DNA of 64,000 bases from Skeletonema tropicum (Eukaryota; Bacillariophyta; Thalassiosirophyceae; Thalassiosirales; Thalassiosiraceae), in contig CM074137.1 of the NCBI GenBank assembly GCA_037178625.1, forward strand, positions 1,550,001-1,614,000. Direction: 5' to 3'. Shown here in pieces: positions 35,799 through 47,800 of this stretch. Made by a program: the position numbers and the translations under genes. Below the pieces are notes generated by a model. It was not told the DNA's origin and did no database searches. It saw nothing but the letters and a program-made list of their open reading frames with translations. How positions within the stretch are numbered: position 1 is the first letter of the stretch; every line of letters starts with the position of its first letter.

Positions 35799-36167
35799 CT
35801 CGGGGACCCTCCGCGAACAATACCCCCCCTGGGTATAAAAATTTTGGCTAGCCTGCTCTAGGTGGGTATAACTTGAGTTTTCACCCAAGAGACCCCGCCA
35901 CCCCCAAGCCACCCCTCCACAATCCACGCGACATCATGATGTTGTGTGTTGATGCAGTGCTGGATCGAATTGTGCAGTCGTTGGAGATCTTGTTGCGATG
36001 ATATACGAAGGTTGACTCTATTAGCCTCGAGGTGAACACAATCAAATGCAGCAACTTGAGCCAACTACACTAGTTGAAACCGGAGGAGGTGGGTATAAAT
36101 ATTTTGGCTAGGCTGTGATTTGGAGGGTGGATAGCCGAGTAGGTGGATAGTTCGCGGAGGGTCCCTG
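35799..36167. mobile_element. MITE with 16-base inverted repeats, TA-flanked
   Basis: The 369-base element has inverted ends containing GGGACCCTCCGCGAAC (left about 35803-35818, right its reverse complement to about 36166). TA dinucleotides lie outside each end (35797-35798 and 36168-36169), fitting a Tc1/mariner-like duplication. Inside are two direct repeats of GGGTATAAA-A/T-ATTTTGGCTAG. The empty site cannot be checked well because copy A is diverged here. Confidence 0.75.
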
Positions 36168-36521
36168 TAACAACTCTCCAGTCAATCACTGCTTCCGGCA
36201 ACTGTGAAGTGGATTTTGAATTTTCCTCGCATCACAAACCAGACTCCCATCTTTTTCTTCCTGAGAAAATCAAAGAGAGAGAAAGTACCAAACGCGAAAG
36301 AAATGGATACCGTTTTATCGCCAACAACCGGTCGAATGCAAGTGTAAGTATGTAAGCGTTGAATGCGTTGTGACACTGTTTCCCATTCTCAACGCAAGAA
36401 GGATGTCATTACTTTCCTCCAACGCCAGAGAGGGCATCACACCACGACATACATACACAAGTAATGCACATTAGCTCATTCAGCAGCCCCAGCGAATTAC
36501 CTCATAGAATCAGTGTTAGAA

Positions 36522-38609
36522 ATGAAGCAATCACTGGTGCGCACGGCCGCAGCCGTAATCCTATCGGGCCACGCTGCTCATGCACAGCAACGTCGGGTAC
36601 TTACAACATCAGTTTTACCAGATTTCAGTGGTGACGGCTGCCCTTCATCCTTGAAGGAATGTAGTGAGAAGGGTTATGGAGATCCTGTACTATGTGCATC
36701 AGAAATAGACTCCTCTTGTAAAGCAGATGGTTTTCGCGGTTGTATTGCTGATCAACAAGTAGATCCCGTAGAGAGAATATTCTGTCCATATTCAACTTGC
36801 GTCGTCATGGGATGGCAAAGTGAAGAGGAATGCAATTGTGCCTTGTTTACAAAACTTTGTTTTGAGAGTTTTATAAAAGAGAATTGCGACATTGCGCAGT
36901 GCTGTTGGTTCGTGGATGATGATGATGAGAAAGCAGCATGCTTGCCTGTCTACCCAACAGATGCACCAACTGGTCAACCTTCAGATGAGCCATCCACCTC
37001 ACCGAGCTCCTTGCCGACAAGCATGCCCAGTGAATCTCCGACAGCAGAACCCTCAGTACATCCTTCTACATCACCATCCGCTGCTCCGTCAGCCGAACCT
37101 AGTGCAGCTCCTTCTGCATCTCCTTCGGATGTTCCGACTTTATCTCCATCTTCATCACCATCTGCAGAGCCATCTGCAGAGCCAACCAGCACGCCCAGCT
37201 CAACTCCTTCAGCATCGCCGTCAGCAACACCTAGCGCAGCTCCGTCAGCTGAACCTACTTCTGATCCATCATCTGAACCGTCTGCATCGCCATCCGATGT
37301 GCCATCGAGCACACCAACCTCCTCTCCTTCAGGTTCTCCGTCAGCTACACCAAGCTCTTCCCCTTCGGAGTCTCCAACTGCAACTCCATCAGATGTTCCT
37401 AGCTCAACTCCGTCAGCTACACCAAGCTCCTCTCCGTCGTCAGAGCCATCTGCATCGCCTTCAGCTGAACCTTCTGCATCGCCGTCAGCGTCTCCGTCAG
37501 CTGAACCCAGCAGCTCTCCGACAGATGTACCCAGCTCATCTCCATCGTCAACACCAACCGCATTGCCCTCTGCGCAGCCAACAAGTGAACCAAGCGCAAC
37601 TCCTTCAGCATCTCCGTCAGATTTTCCGAGTGCTTCTCCGTCAGCTGAACCCAGCAGCACGCCGTCAGAAACGCCATCTGCATTGCCATCGGGATCTCCC
37701 TCAGCTGAACCTAGTTCAATTCCATCATCTGAACCCTCTTCATATCCTTCAGCTGCTCCTAGTGCTTCTCCGTCATCAACACCCTCAGCATCACCGTCTG
37801 CGGAGCCGACGAGTACACCCAGTGCATCTCCTTCGGAATCACCGTCATCTACTCCCAGCTCTACACCTTCTGCACAACCCAGTCCATCTCCTTCAGCAAC
37901 TCCGTCTTCGTCGCCATCCTCGCAGCCGACAAGTGAACCCAGTGCATCCCCATCAGCTGAGCCATCTGCATCGCCCTCGGCGTCTCCGTCAAGTGAACCC
38001 AGTGCATCTCCATCAGCAACTCCGTCTTCAACGCCATCCTCGCAGCCGACAAGTGAACCCAGTGTATCTCCATCGTCTGAACCAAGCACGTCGCCCTCGG
38101 CGCCTCCGTCTGCTGAACCTACTTCAAGTCCATCAGCTGAGCCATCTGTTGCTCCTAGCGCCTCTCCTTCAGTTCTTCCATCTATTAATCACGGAGAATC
38201 CTGCCGTGTTGCCTTGAGTGAATGCTTCGTACATCCACATAAAGATATCGTTTGCGCAACTGCAAAATGTTGTTGGTTCCAGGTAGATATGCCCTTAAAA
38301 GAATGTGTGCGGCAGTCGAGGTTGTCTTCAGTACCCTCAGCAAGTCCTTCACTTCGTGCGTCTGACGCACCATCTGAGACTCCTTCGACGTTACCATCCG
38401 GCAATCCAACACTCGCACCAATCACAAGCGCACCTATTTCGACACCTTCGGTTGCTCCGTCTGGTTTTCCAACGGCTGACTTTAGTTCGCAATGTACGCA
38501 TTTCATTACTGAGTGCTTCAAAAATCCAAAGCGTGCTGGTATTTGCGAAATTGCGAACCATTGCGTTTCCACCTACCCGTCAGAGAAGATTTTCAGTGTC
38601 CGACGATAA
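36522..38609 (+). CDS. PS-repeat surface protein, short form (copy B)
   Basis: This is the tandem duplicate of the gene at 32366, with 695 residues. The signal peptide, N-terminal Cys-rich region (30-145) and C-terminal Cys modules (full one at about 557-596, truncated last one) are nearly identical. The Pro-Ser repeat is 116 residues shorter: the run of QPTSEPSASPS-type units near the end of the repeat is contracted. Visible changes elsewhere are few (for example Val for Ala in GDPVLCAS, Glu for Lys after DDDD). Both copies share the abrupt C terminus, so the truncation predates the duplication. Confidence 0.85.
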   Translation: MKQSLVRTAAAVILSGHAAHAQQRRVLTTSVLPDFSGDGCPSSLKECSEKGYGDPVLCASEIDSSCKADGFRGCIADQQVDPVERIFCPYSTCVVMGWQSEEECNCALFTKLCFESFIKENCDIAQCCWFVDDDDEKAACLPVYPTDAPTGQPSDEPSTSPSSLPTSMPSESPTAEPSVHPSTSPSAAPSAEPSAAPSASPSDVPTLSPSSSPSAEPSAEPTSTPSSTPSASPSATPSAAPSAEPTSDPSSEPSASPSDVPSSTPTSSPSGSPSATPSSSPSESPTATPSDVPSSTPSATPSSSPSSEPSASPSAEPSASPSASPSAEPSSSPTDVPSSSPSSTPTALPSAQPTSEPSATPSASPSDFPSASPSAEPSSTPSETPSALPSGSPSAEPSSIPSSEPSSYPSAAPSASPSSTPSASPSAEPTSTPSASPSESPSSTPSSTPSAQPSPSPSATPSSSPSSQPTSEPSASPSAEPSASPSASPSSEPSASPSATPSSTPSSQPTSEPSVSPSSEPSTSPSAPPSAEPTSSPSAEPSVAPSASPSVLPSINHGESCRVALSECFVHPHKDIVCATAKCCWFQVDMPLKECVRQSRLSSVPSASPSLRASDAPSETPSTLPSGNPTLAPITSAPISTPSVAPSGFPTADFSSQCTHFITECFKNPKRAGICEIANHCVSTYPSEKIFSVRR

Positions 38610-39254
38610 TGTGTTGATTTGTATTACGTTGTAGTAGGTTGAGTGCGAGTCAAAATGGCCGAAGATCGATGTTTCCTCGTTCCCTTGGAAGGGAAAAAGA
38701 AGTAGTAGGTGAAAAAGTCTTCGAACTGGTTGCAGCTAAGTAGGCTCTTCTTGTCCTACGAAAAATTGATAACAAATTGATGACATGACCCTGTCAGAGA
38801 TCATCGTAATATGAGTGGAAGTCCCTCACAGGTGCAGAATAGAATTATAGATCAGGAATGTAGTCCCAAAACTATATAGATTGTGTGAAGATGTGTGGCC
38901 CAAATAGAGAGTTGTGTTCAATACTTCGACTGTGGCTTGCTGTAGCGCGCGAGTATCACTCAATAGAATCAAAAAGCTAATTGTACTTACATGTAAACGA
39001 AGTAAATATACGTTCATTTATCAATCATTATGGTACTTTTGACGTCATCAAACAAAATTATTGCTCTCATACATCAGGAAGCAGCTGGAGCATGATCAAA
39101 TCTATTTCCCTTCAGTATTGTAACAATTGATTCGCATCTTCTCTTGGTATTTATGAGCAAAACAAGGAGGCAAAATAATAAGCGAAGCAAAAGGTATTGT
39201 AATAGAAATTCATTATTGAAGTCAATAAAATATGCTAAGTATTCCTCTCCAGTT
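38610..39254. other. Intergenic region, convergent genes
   Basis: This covers the 3' flank of copy B up to about 38790 and then AT-rich sequence up to the end of the GCNA-type gene on minus. No gene or new repeat is supported. Confidence 0.35.
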
Positions 39255-41279
39255 TTACCCCAGGGTCAAGTTGATTATCTCAGAAATGGGATTACTTGAC
39301 GACCCTTGCTTTCGACGCTGCCATTCCGCACCACATTCTTTCATGACTTCTGCCTGCGATACTTCTTTTGGACTGCACGATCTCTCCCTCGCCAACTTTT
39401 CTCGGATGCTGGCAGAATGCTTCTTTACAAAAAGAGCATACTCGGATGTCTTGCGTTGCTTTTTAGGTGTAAAGGCATTGTTGGAAATATCTTGTCCTTT
39501 CTGCGGTACTTCGATCTCTATTAGCTTGTTCATGCACTTTCCGCAGCATTGTTTGTTGGGATCGATGCTTCTACTGTGGCGTTTGATAACCACGTTACAC
39601 TTGGCATTTGTGCAGGCCCATGCGAATTTGTAAGAAATTTGATAATCGTGCGTTGTTGTGACCTCGACGTCTTTGATCTTTCTCATTGACTTGGACGCCC
39701 AGTTTTTAAAGACCTTCCCATGAGGTGGTTTGTGCACGCCGTCAACTAACCAGGCTGCAGCGTGACACATCTCATGCAGTAACGTCGAACGCAATTGTTC
39801 TTCATTCTCGATGACCTTGGTTGCAAGTTCAATTGTTGCCACGCGACTATCCGAGTACTTTTCACCAAGCTTTCCCTTCATTCTGGTGATCCCTGCGGTG
39901 GTATTCAACTTCTTAGACCATTCAACCTTGACCGATGAGAGTTGATTTGCAAATGCAAGTTGATTGAACTCGGCAAATGTTTCGGAAGTGAGCTTGTCAC
40001 GAGATTTGTTGAAATTTACCACTTTCGGTTTGGAGAGTGTTGGCTTGGTCACTACCTTTGGAATTGTCAACACAGCACTCTTCTTCCTGGGTATTCTCGG
40101 GCTTTTTGTATTCTTGCGGATAGGAGGTGGACGAGTCTTCTTTGTTTTGTTCTCGACAATACTTGAAGCATCACTAACATCACTTTCAGAGCTACAATCA
40201 TCATCATCATCAGAAATTGTGTAAGCGCTCTGCTCATCTTCAACCTCACTCTCACTTTCACTCTCATATTCTTCATCATCACTTAGAATGATTACTGTAT
40301 TGACACGTTCAGCCCGAGGTTTTTTCACTTCCTTTTCATCAAATGACATGTCTCCGTCCCACTCCTCTTCACTAGAAGATGATTTGTCTTCGTCATCATC
40401 ATCTGAGTCTGAATTGGTATCGCTTTTTACTGAAAATGATATGGCTGATTTTGTTCTCCTACTAGGGTTGCGCCGCGTAACAATAGGGACACTTCTTTCA
40501 GATGAAACAGATGTATCCTCACTCTCATCTCCCGACGATGGATTAAAGTCACTAAGTTCATCAATCACAGTAGATAACTTTTTGGAGTTACCGGCTTCAT
40601 TGCTGCCGCTCTCCTGTAAACTGACAATCGAAGATTTATCCAATTCTTCATCGTCTTCTTCTTCATCATCTTCTTCATCACTACTTTCTAGAATAAAGGC
40701 CTTCTTTCTAGTAGATGCCTTCCTCGTTGAGACCAATTGTACACTTTCATCATCACTATCTCCAAAAATTTGTCCCTCATCATTGACGCTGCTAGCATCA
40801 AAGGCACTGTTGTTTTCGTCATCAATCTCCAAGATTGGGTCAGCGCAATTACAGTCATCTCCGCACAGCTCATGATCTTGATTTGGGACACTCAGAGTTA
40901 CCGCCTTTTTGTTCAGTATAGCGTCTAGCAGCGATGGCCCTTCATCTACCTCCTTCTCTTTTTTTGCGATGTTGCGTTCGTTTGTCTTCATCGCAGATGT
41001 TCGAGGAGTGGCAACAACATTCCTCGAACTGCCTGGTTTCAAATTTTCCTTGTCCACGGCCAATCCTCGTTGCGTCGATTTGGTAGACGACGACGACGAC
41101 GAAAGCTTTGCATTGGCCATTGATCGCCACAGGAAGCCATATTTTGGGAGCAGTGCATCGAAGCGCTCCCTTGTGGCGGTTGGATCGATATCGCCTTGGC
41201 CGGAAGTTGAACGGTTGGGCCGAAGAGGGGGGATGGCGGCTCGAGCTCTAGGCCTGTTCATTGATGATGATGATGCCAT
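39255..41279 (-). CDS. GCNA-type SprT protease with acidic disordered region
   Basis: The 674-residue protein matches the GCNA (ACRC) layout. Residues 1-110 are basic and Ser-rich. Residues about 110-380 are a long acidic, Asp/Glu/Ser-rich disordered region (DEEDDEEEDDEELD and similar). A SprT-like zinc metalloprotease domain follows at about 425-590, with the active-site HEMCHAAAW near residue 502 and GKVFKNWASK. It ends in a zinc ribbon (CTNAKCNVVIKRHSR, CCGKCMNKLIEIE). The C-terminal 70 residues look like an HMG box (TSEYALFVKKHSASIREKL, EVMKECGAEWQRRKQ). GCNA proteins remove DNA-protein crosslinks and guard genome stability, best known in germ cells. It sits between members of the PS-repeat cluster with no obvious link to them. 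Confidence 0.87.
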   Translation of the reverse strand: MASSSSMNRPRARAAIPPLRPNRSTSGQGDIDPTATRERFDALLPKYGFLWRSMANAKLSSSSSSTKSTQRGLAVDKENLKPGSSRNVVATPRTSAMKTNERNIAKKEKEVDEGPSLLDAILNKKAVTLSVPNQDHELCGDDCNCADPILEIDDENNSAFDASSVNDEGQIFGDSDDESVQLVSTRKASTRKKAFILESSDEEDDEEEDDEELDKSSIVSLQESGSNEAGNSKKLSTVIDELSDFNPSSGDESEDTSVSSERSVPIVTRRNPSRRTKSAISFSVKSDTNSDSDDDDEDKSSSSEEEWDGDMSFDEKEVKKPRAERVNTVIILSDDEEYESESESEVEDEQSAYTISDDDDDCSSESDVSDASSIVENKTKKTRPPPIRKNTKSPRIPRKKSAVLTIPKVVTKPTLSKPKVVNFNKSRDKLTSETFAEFNQLAFANQLSSVKVEWSKKLNTTAGITRMKGKLGEKYSDSRVATIELATKVIENEEQLRSTLLHEMCHAAAWLVDGVHKPPHGKVFKNWASKSMRKIKDVEVTTTHDYQISYKFAWACTNAKCNVVIKRHSRSIDPNKQCCGKCMNKLIEIEVPQKGQDISNNAFTPKKQRKTSEYALFVKKHSASIREKLARERSCSPKEVSQAEVMKECGAEWQRRKQGSSSNPISEIINLTLG

Positions 41280-41872
41280 GATAGATGAAAGTTATGATAC
41301 TTAACTTCTTAATGTAAAGATTGATGTGAAACGATTAGTAGTATAGCAGCGTAGCAGAGGCGTTGATGTAGTTCTAGAGAAGATATCAGCTGTAGCAGTT
41401 AGTACTTTGCACTCTCATCTCGACATGGTTTTTTTTTTTTTTGGCTCTTTTTGGGAGCGATGAGCGATCGCGATCCATGGGCGAGGACTGTGCGTGGGAG
41501 GTGCGTGGGCAGGATAGTGCGATACGTGGCCTCCAACGCGACAACCTGTACCGTCTACAACAAGACTGTACCATGAGCGCGCGCCTCCTCCAGGAAAAGA
41601 CATGTCACGGGAACCACTATCGTGCTGGGCGGGTCGTGCGAATTGGGATCCTTTCTCGGGCCCTGTTCGCCGAATACACGTTTCTCGTAAAATGAGATAC
41701 ATGTGGAACCGCAAATCGCCAACTTTCAAGGGGATCCTGCTCACCCAGCAATTCTCTGCCACCAACACCATTATCAACGCAAGCAAGAGCATCTTTGTAT
41801 GCACCATAGGGTCAATAAGCACCCCTCTAAATTTAATAATAGGCGCCAATTATATAGCATTGGGCGGCAAAA
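41280..41872. promoter_or_regulatory. Divergent promoter region, GCNA and large PS-repeat gene
   Basis: This 593-base stretch includes a T15 run (about 41427-41442). A TATA-like AATTATATAGCA lies about 25 bases before the ATG at 41873. A short piece near 41763 (CAACACCATTATCAACGCAAG) resembles the flank of the short PS-repeat genes. No gene is supported. Confidence 0.4.
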
Positions 41873-44800
41873 ATGAAGCAAATACTGGTGCGTACGGCCG
41901 CAGCCGTCATCCTAACGGGCCATGCTGCTCACGCAACGCAACATAGAGAACTAGAAGTAACAGTATTGCCAGATTTCAGTGGACCCGGCTGCAATTCATC
42001 CTTGAAGAGATGTAATGAGGAAGGTTTTGGAGATCCACAATTTTGTGCATTTGAAATAGACTTCGCCTGCAAAATAGGTGGTTTTGCTGGCTGCCTGCCG
42101 AAGAATCACGTAGCTCCCGTCGAGAAAATATTTTGCCCATACTCAGCTTGTCTCTCCAAGGGATGGCAGAGCGAGGAGGAATGCAATTGCGGTTTATTCA
42201 CCAAACTTTGCTTCGAGAATCCAACAGTGAAACAGAATTGTGATATTGCGAAATGTTGTTGGTTTGTGAATACTGATTCTGATAGAAGGGAATGCTTACC
42301 GGTATATCCAACAGGCGCACCAACTGAGAGGCCATCAGCTTCGCCGACAGACTTGCCGAGCACCAGTCCGACAAATACGCCGAGCGAGTTTCCGACAGTA
42401 CAACCCTCAGAGCATCCAACTGCATTACCATCCATTAGTCCGACAGACAAACCAAGTGCGTCTCCTTCAGTGTTTCCTTCAGCACATCCAACAACCTCTC
42501 CATCAGATAGACCTTCTGCATCGCCTTCAGTAAGCCCAACAAGCAAACCGAGCGTATCTCCTTCAGTATCACCGTCGGCTAAACCAAGTGCATCTCCATC
42601 TGATTTGCCAAGCCCATCTCCATCGGTATCTCCGTCAGCTCGCCCGAGTCAATCTCCATCAGATAGACCTTCTGCATCGCCTTCAGTAAGCCCAACAAGC
42701 AAACCGAGCGTATCTCCTTCAGAATCTCCAACTTCATCCCCCTCAGTTGCTCCGAGTCCTTCTCCATCAGCTACACCAAGCTCGTCTCCGTCAGCTCGCC
42801 CGAGCCAATCTCCATCAGATAGACCTTCTGCATCGCCGTCAGTAAGCCCAACAAGCAAGCCGAGCGTATCTCCTTCGGTGTCACCAACTTCATCCCCCTC
42901 AGTTGCACCGAGTCCTTCTCCGTCAGCTGCACCAAGTTCATCCCCGTCGTCAAAGCCGTCAGCATCACCAACATCAACACCATCTGCATCCCCATCCGAT
43001 AAGCCATCGAGCAAACCAAGCTCATCTCCTTCGGTGTCACCAACTTCATCTCCCTCAGATGTTCCGAGTGCTTCTCCGTCAGCTGCACCAAGTTCATCCC
43101 CGTCGTCAAAGCCGTCAGCATCACCAACATCAACACCATCTGCATCCCCATCCGATGAGCCATCGAGCAAACCAAGCTCATCGCCTTCGGTGTCACCAAC
43201 TTCATCTCCCTCAGATGTTCCGAGTGCTTCTCCGTCTGCTTTACCCAGTTCATCCCCGTCGTCAAAGCCGTCAGCATCACCAACATCAACACCATCTGCA
43301 TCCCCATCCGATGAGCCATCGAGCAAACCAAGCTCATCGCCTTCGGTGTCACCAACTTCATCTCCCTCAGATGTTCCGAGTGCTTCTCCGTCTGCTTTAC
43401 CCAGTTCATCTCCGTCGTCAAAACCATCTGTAACACCAACATCAACACCATCTGCTGCTCCAAGCCCTTCTCCGTCAGCTGAGCCCAGCAGTTCTCCGAC
43501 AGATGTACCCAGCTCATCTCCTTCAACTAAGCCGTCTGTATCACCGTCTTTACTGCCAACAAGGACACCAAGTTTGTTTCCTTCTGCGTCCCCGACAGAT
43601 GTCCCGAGTGCTTCTCCGTCGTCTGAACCGAGTCACTCTCCATCAGTAAAGCCTTCTGCGTCACCCTCGGGATCTCCGTCATCAACACCCTCAGCATCAC
43701 CATCTTCACTGCCAACGAGCAAACCAAGCTCCTCTCCGACAGATGTTCCCTCGGATGTCCCAAGTGTTTCTCCGTCGTCTGCACCGAGTCACTCGCCATC
43801 AGTAAAGCCTTCTGCATCACCTTCGGGATCTCCTTCAGCTGAACCAAGCCCTTCTCCTTCAGCTGAACCCAGCGTTTCTCCAACAGTGAAGCCATCGGCA
43901 ATGCCGTCAACTCAGCCGACAAGCAAACCAAGCGCAACTCCTTCAGCGTCTCCTTCAGATGTTCCGAGTCATTCTCCGTCTGCAGAACCTACTTCTTCTC
44001 CGTCATCAACACCCTCAGCATCACCGTCTGCAGAACCGTCGAGTGATCCCACTTCAGTGCCATCAGCGTCACCGTCATCGGCTCCAAGCCCGTCACCTTC
44101 TGCAGAACCCAGTGCGTCTCCTTCATCAACGCCTTCCGCATCACCATCCACTCTGCCTACAAGCAGCCCCAGCTCGACTCCTTCGGCATCTCCGTCATCA
44201 AGCCCAAGCTCCTCTCCTTCAGTTGCACCGAGCCACTCTCCGTCATCAACACCCTCTGCATCGCCATCTGACCTGCCATCAAGCAAACCAAGTTCATCTC
44301 CTTCGGCATCCCCTTCGGTTGCTCCGACTTCATCTCCGTCATCCACACCATCTGCATCGCCATCGTCACAGCCATCTGCATCACCTTCTTCCCAGCCAAC
44401 TAGCATGCCGAGCTCGTCGCCTTCTGCAACTCCATCAGCTGAACCTAGTTCGTCCCCGTCATCAACACCGTCTGCATCGCCATCTGCTGAGCCTACAAGT
44501 GAACCAAGTTCTTCACCTTCGGGGTTGCCGTCAGCTGATCCAAGTTCAACTCCATCTGCTGAACCTAGTTCGTCTCCGACTTCGATGCCATCTGAATCGC
44601 CATCTGCTGAGCCAACGAGTGAACCAAGCTCATCTCCTTCAGAAGTTCCGTCAGCTACACCTAGTTCCTCTCCGTCAGGAACACCCAGCTCATCTCCATC
44701 AGTGTTACCATCTTCATCTCCATCTGCGCTTCCTACGAGTAGCCCAAGCTCAGAACCTTCCGCCTCTCCTTCTATTGCTCCATCAATTGATTGGGGTGAA

Positions 44801-47800
44801 GCGTGCGGTGTTTTTATGACGGACTGCTTCAGGCATCAATATAAAGAAACCATTTGCCTAACTGCGAGATGTTGTTGGTTTCAGGCAGATGATGCGGGCT
44901 TACGACAGTGTGTTGAACAGTCAATGCTGTCTTCCGAACCGTCCAGCAGTCCATCAAGCGCACCAAGTGTGACTCCAACAGCTCTACCTAGTTCATCACC
45001 TTCGTCTGTGCCTACCTCAACACCATCAGCTCTTCCAACAGCCGTACCCAGCTCGACACCCTCGGTGGCTCCGTCTGATTCTCCAACAATTGACTACAAA
45101 GCGCAATGTTGGTATTACATTTCTGAGTGCTTTAGATTTCCAAAAAAAGTTGGACTTTGCGATATAGCGAGTTGTTGTTGGTTAGTGAAGGAGGAGGATA
45201 CTGCGGGCAAACGCGAGTGTGTACTGAAGTCGTCTGTGCCATCATCAAGTCCCACGGTAACGGCCTCATTTGAACCATCTGAAAGTCCGTCTGCATCGCC
45301 ATCGGTTGAGCCGACCGGCAAGCCAAGCTCATTACCATCGGATAGTCCAACAGCGTTACCTTCAGCATCGCCGTCTGCTCAGCCGACAAGCAAACCAAGT
45401 TCGACGCCGACTGGGGCTCCGTCCGTTTCTCCAAGCACAACTCCGACTGGTGTACCCAGTTCCTCTCCGTCGTCAGCACCGTCTGCATCACCATCTGCCC
45501 AGCCAACAAGCATGCCAAGTTCGCCTCCTTCTTCAACTCCATCGTCTGCTCCCAGCCCTTCCCCATCAGCTATGCCAAGCAGCTCTCCGTCGGCTAACCC
45601 ATCTGCATTGCCATCAACTCAACCGACAAGTACACCCAGCACATCTCCTTCGGGTTCTCCGACAGCAATGCCAAGTTCATCGCCGTCAGCTGCACCTACT
45701 TCGACTCCGTCAGCTTCGCCGAGCATTTCTCCATCGTCAACGCCATCTGCATCACCGTCAAGTGAACCGACAAGTAAACCAAGCGCATCCCCTTCGGCTT
45801 TCCCTTCAGATGTGCCGAGTTCATCTCCAACATCTGCCCCAAGTGCTTCTCCGACAGCTGTACCGAGCCAGTCTCCATCATCTGACCCATCTGCATCACC
45901 GTCCTCTCAACCAACAAGCAATCCAAGCTCATCACCTTCGGTATCGCCATCAGCTACTCCAAGTCAATCTCCATCAGCTTCACCTAGTCATTCACCGTCA
46001 TCGCAACCATCTGCATCGCCATCCACTCAACCGACAAGTCAGCCGAGCTCTTCTCCTTCGGTATCGCCGTCAGCTGCTCCTAGTCAATCTCCATCGGCTG
46101 CTCCAAGTACAACTCCGTCATCCGCACCAAGTGACGCACCATCGTCAACACCCACAGCATCTCCATCAGCTCTACCTACAAGCAGCCCAAGCTCGACTCC
46201 TTCGGCATCTCCGTCATCAAAACCAAGCTCCTCTCCTTCAGTTGCACCGAGCCACTCTCCGTCATCAACACCCTCTGCATCGCCATCCACTCTTCCAACA
46301 AGTAATCCAAGCTCGTCGCCATCGGCGTCACCATCAGTTGCACCTAGTTTATCTCCATCAAGTTCTCCGAGTCACTCTCCATCGTCACAACCGTCAGTAT
46401 CACCTTCTTCCCAGCCCACTGGCAAACCAAGCTCGTCGCCTTCTGCAACTCCATCAGCTGAACCAACATCATCTCCTTCATCAACACCATCTTTATCGCC
46501 GTCTGCACTGCCGACAAGTGAACCAAGCTCGTCTCCTTCGGGGTCGCCTTCATCTGAACCCAGCCGATTTCCTTCGAGTAAACCAAGTTCTGCACCAACT
46601 GAATCTCCGTCAGAAACACCGAGCAGCCTTCCTTCCAGTAGTCCAAGTGCGTCACCATCAGCTGTGCCAACAGCATCACCTTCGATCAGTCCATCAAGTC
46701 AGCCATCAGGCTCCCCTAGTGTGTCTTCCAAACCCTCGGCAAGTCCTTCGAGTAAGCCGTCGGGAATTCCTAGTGCATCTCCATCATTGGAACCCACTGC
46801 ATCACCATCAAGCCAGCCGTCGGGTACACCGAGCTTGTACCCGACTGCAACTCCATCAGCTGCACCTACTGCATCACCATCAGCCGTTCCAAGCTTATCC
46901 CCCTCAGATACACCTACTGCATCTCCATCAAGCAGACCATCATCAGAACCCACAGCATCGCCGTCAATAGAGCCAACGGGCAAACCAAGCGCATCTCCTT
47001 CGTCCCGTCCAACAGCTCAACCCTCTCTGCATCCATCAGCATTGCCATCAAGCTATCCGACGAGTCATCCTAGTGCATCTCCTTCGTCCAGTCCAACAGA
47101 TGAACCATCTGCGTCACCGTCAAGTCATCCGACGAGTCAGCCTAGTGCACGTCCCTCGTCAAACCCCTCTGCAACTCCATCAGTGTCACCAACAGATAGG
47201 CCCAGCTCGTTTCCCTCAGTTTCACCGACTGCATCTCCATCGAGTAGCCCATCATCACATCCCACTGCGACACCATCGACTGCACCGACTGGTTCGCCGA
47301 GTGTATCCTCCATGCCCTCGGCGTCTCCGTCAGCGGAGCCAACGGGAACACCAACAACCGAGCTATGGGCATTCAACAAGGAAGCTATCAAGAAAGGAAG
47401 TTTTGTTGCAGAAACAGGTCTGGATAATAATTTTATCCGTGATATTGCGTTGGGAGCTGGGGGTCTGATTGTCCTTGTGTTGATTGCTATCTTTTCGCAT
47501 AGGACTTACAAGAGACGCAGATCTCGAGGATCACGTCGGCGGGAAAGATCTTCATCAAGGGGGAGAAGTCGTAGTCGTCGAACAACAGGGAGGGGAAATT
47601 CTCGTCATAACGAATACATCGACGAAGGTGAAAGCTTTGAAACTCCTGGCTATACCAACACTTTCGACCTAACAAAAGACAGTGTTGTGTCCTCTCAACA
47701 ATCATATGCATACAGTCTGGAAGATGGCATTGTTAGCCCAAAATCAGTAGGTCAGGATAACAAACGAGAGCGGTCTGTAGCAGAATCTTCAGCGTTCTCA

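Larger units (their letters stand above)
34802..36521. other. Intergenic region with two MITEs
   Basis: No gene is supported between the two short PS-repeat genes. The stretch holds the duplication boundary (about 35033), the 691-base TTAA-flanked element, the 369-base TA-flanked element and the duplicated promoter of copy B. Confidence 0.5.
35036..38790. repeat. Tandem duplication with PS-repeat gene, copy B
   Basis: Copy B repeats copy A with very high identity in the gene and flanks. It is longer because two elements (35058-35748 and 35799-36167) inserted upstream of its gene, while its Pro-Ser repeat is 348 bases shorter. The similarity ends near 38790 after TTGATAACAAATTGATGAC. Confidence 0.9.

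Noticed and set aside
36974..38089. Long minus-strand frames of Asp/Glu/Gly-rich repeats opposite the PS-repeat genes (also 32818-33504, 54690-56189 and others)
   Set aside because: They are the mirror image of the Pro-Ser codon periodicity: a 12-base repeat without stops leaves several frames open. They have no independent start context, signal or domain.
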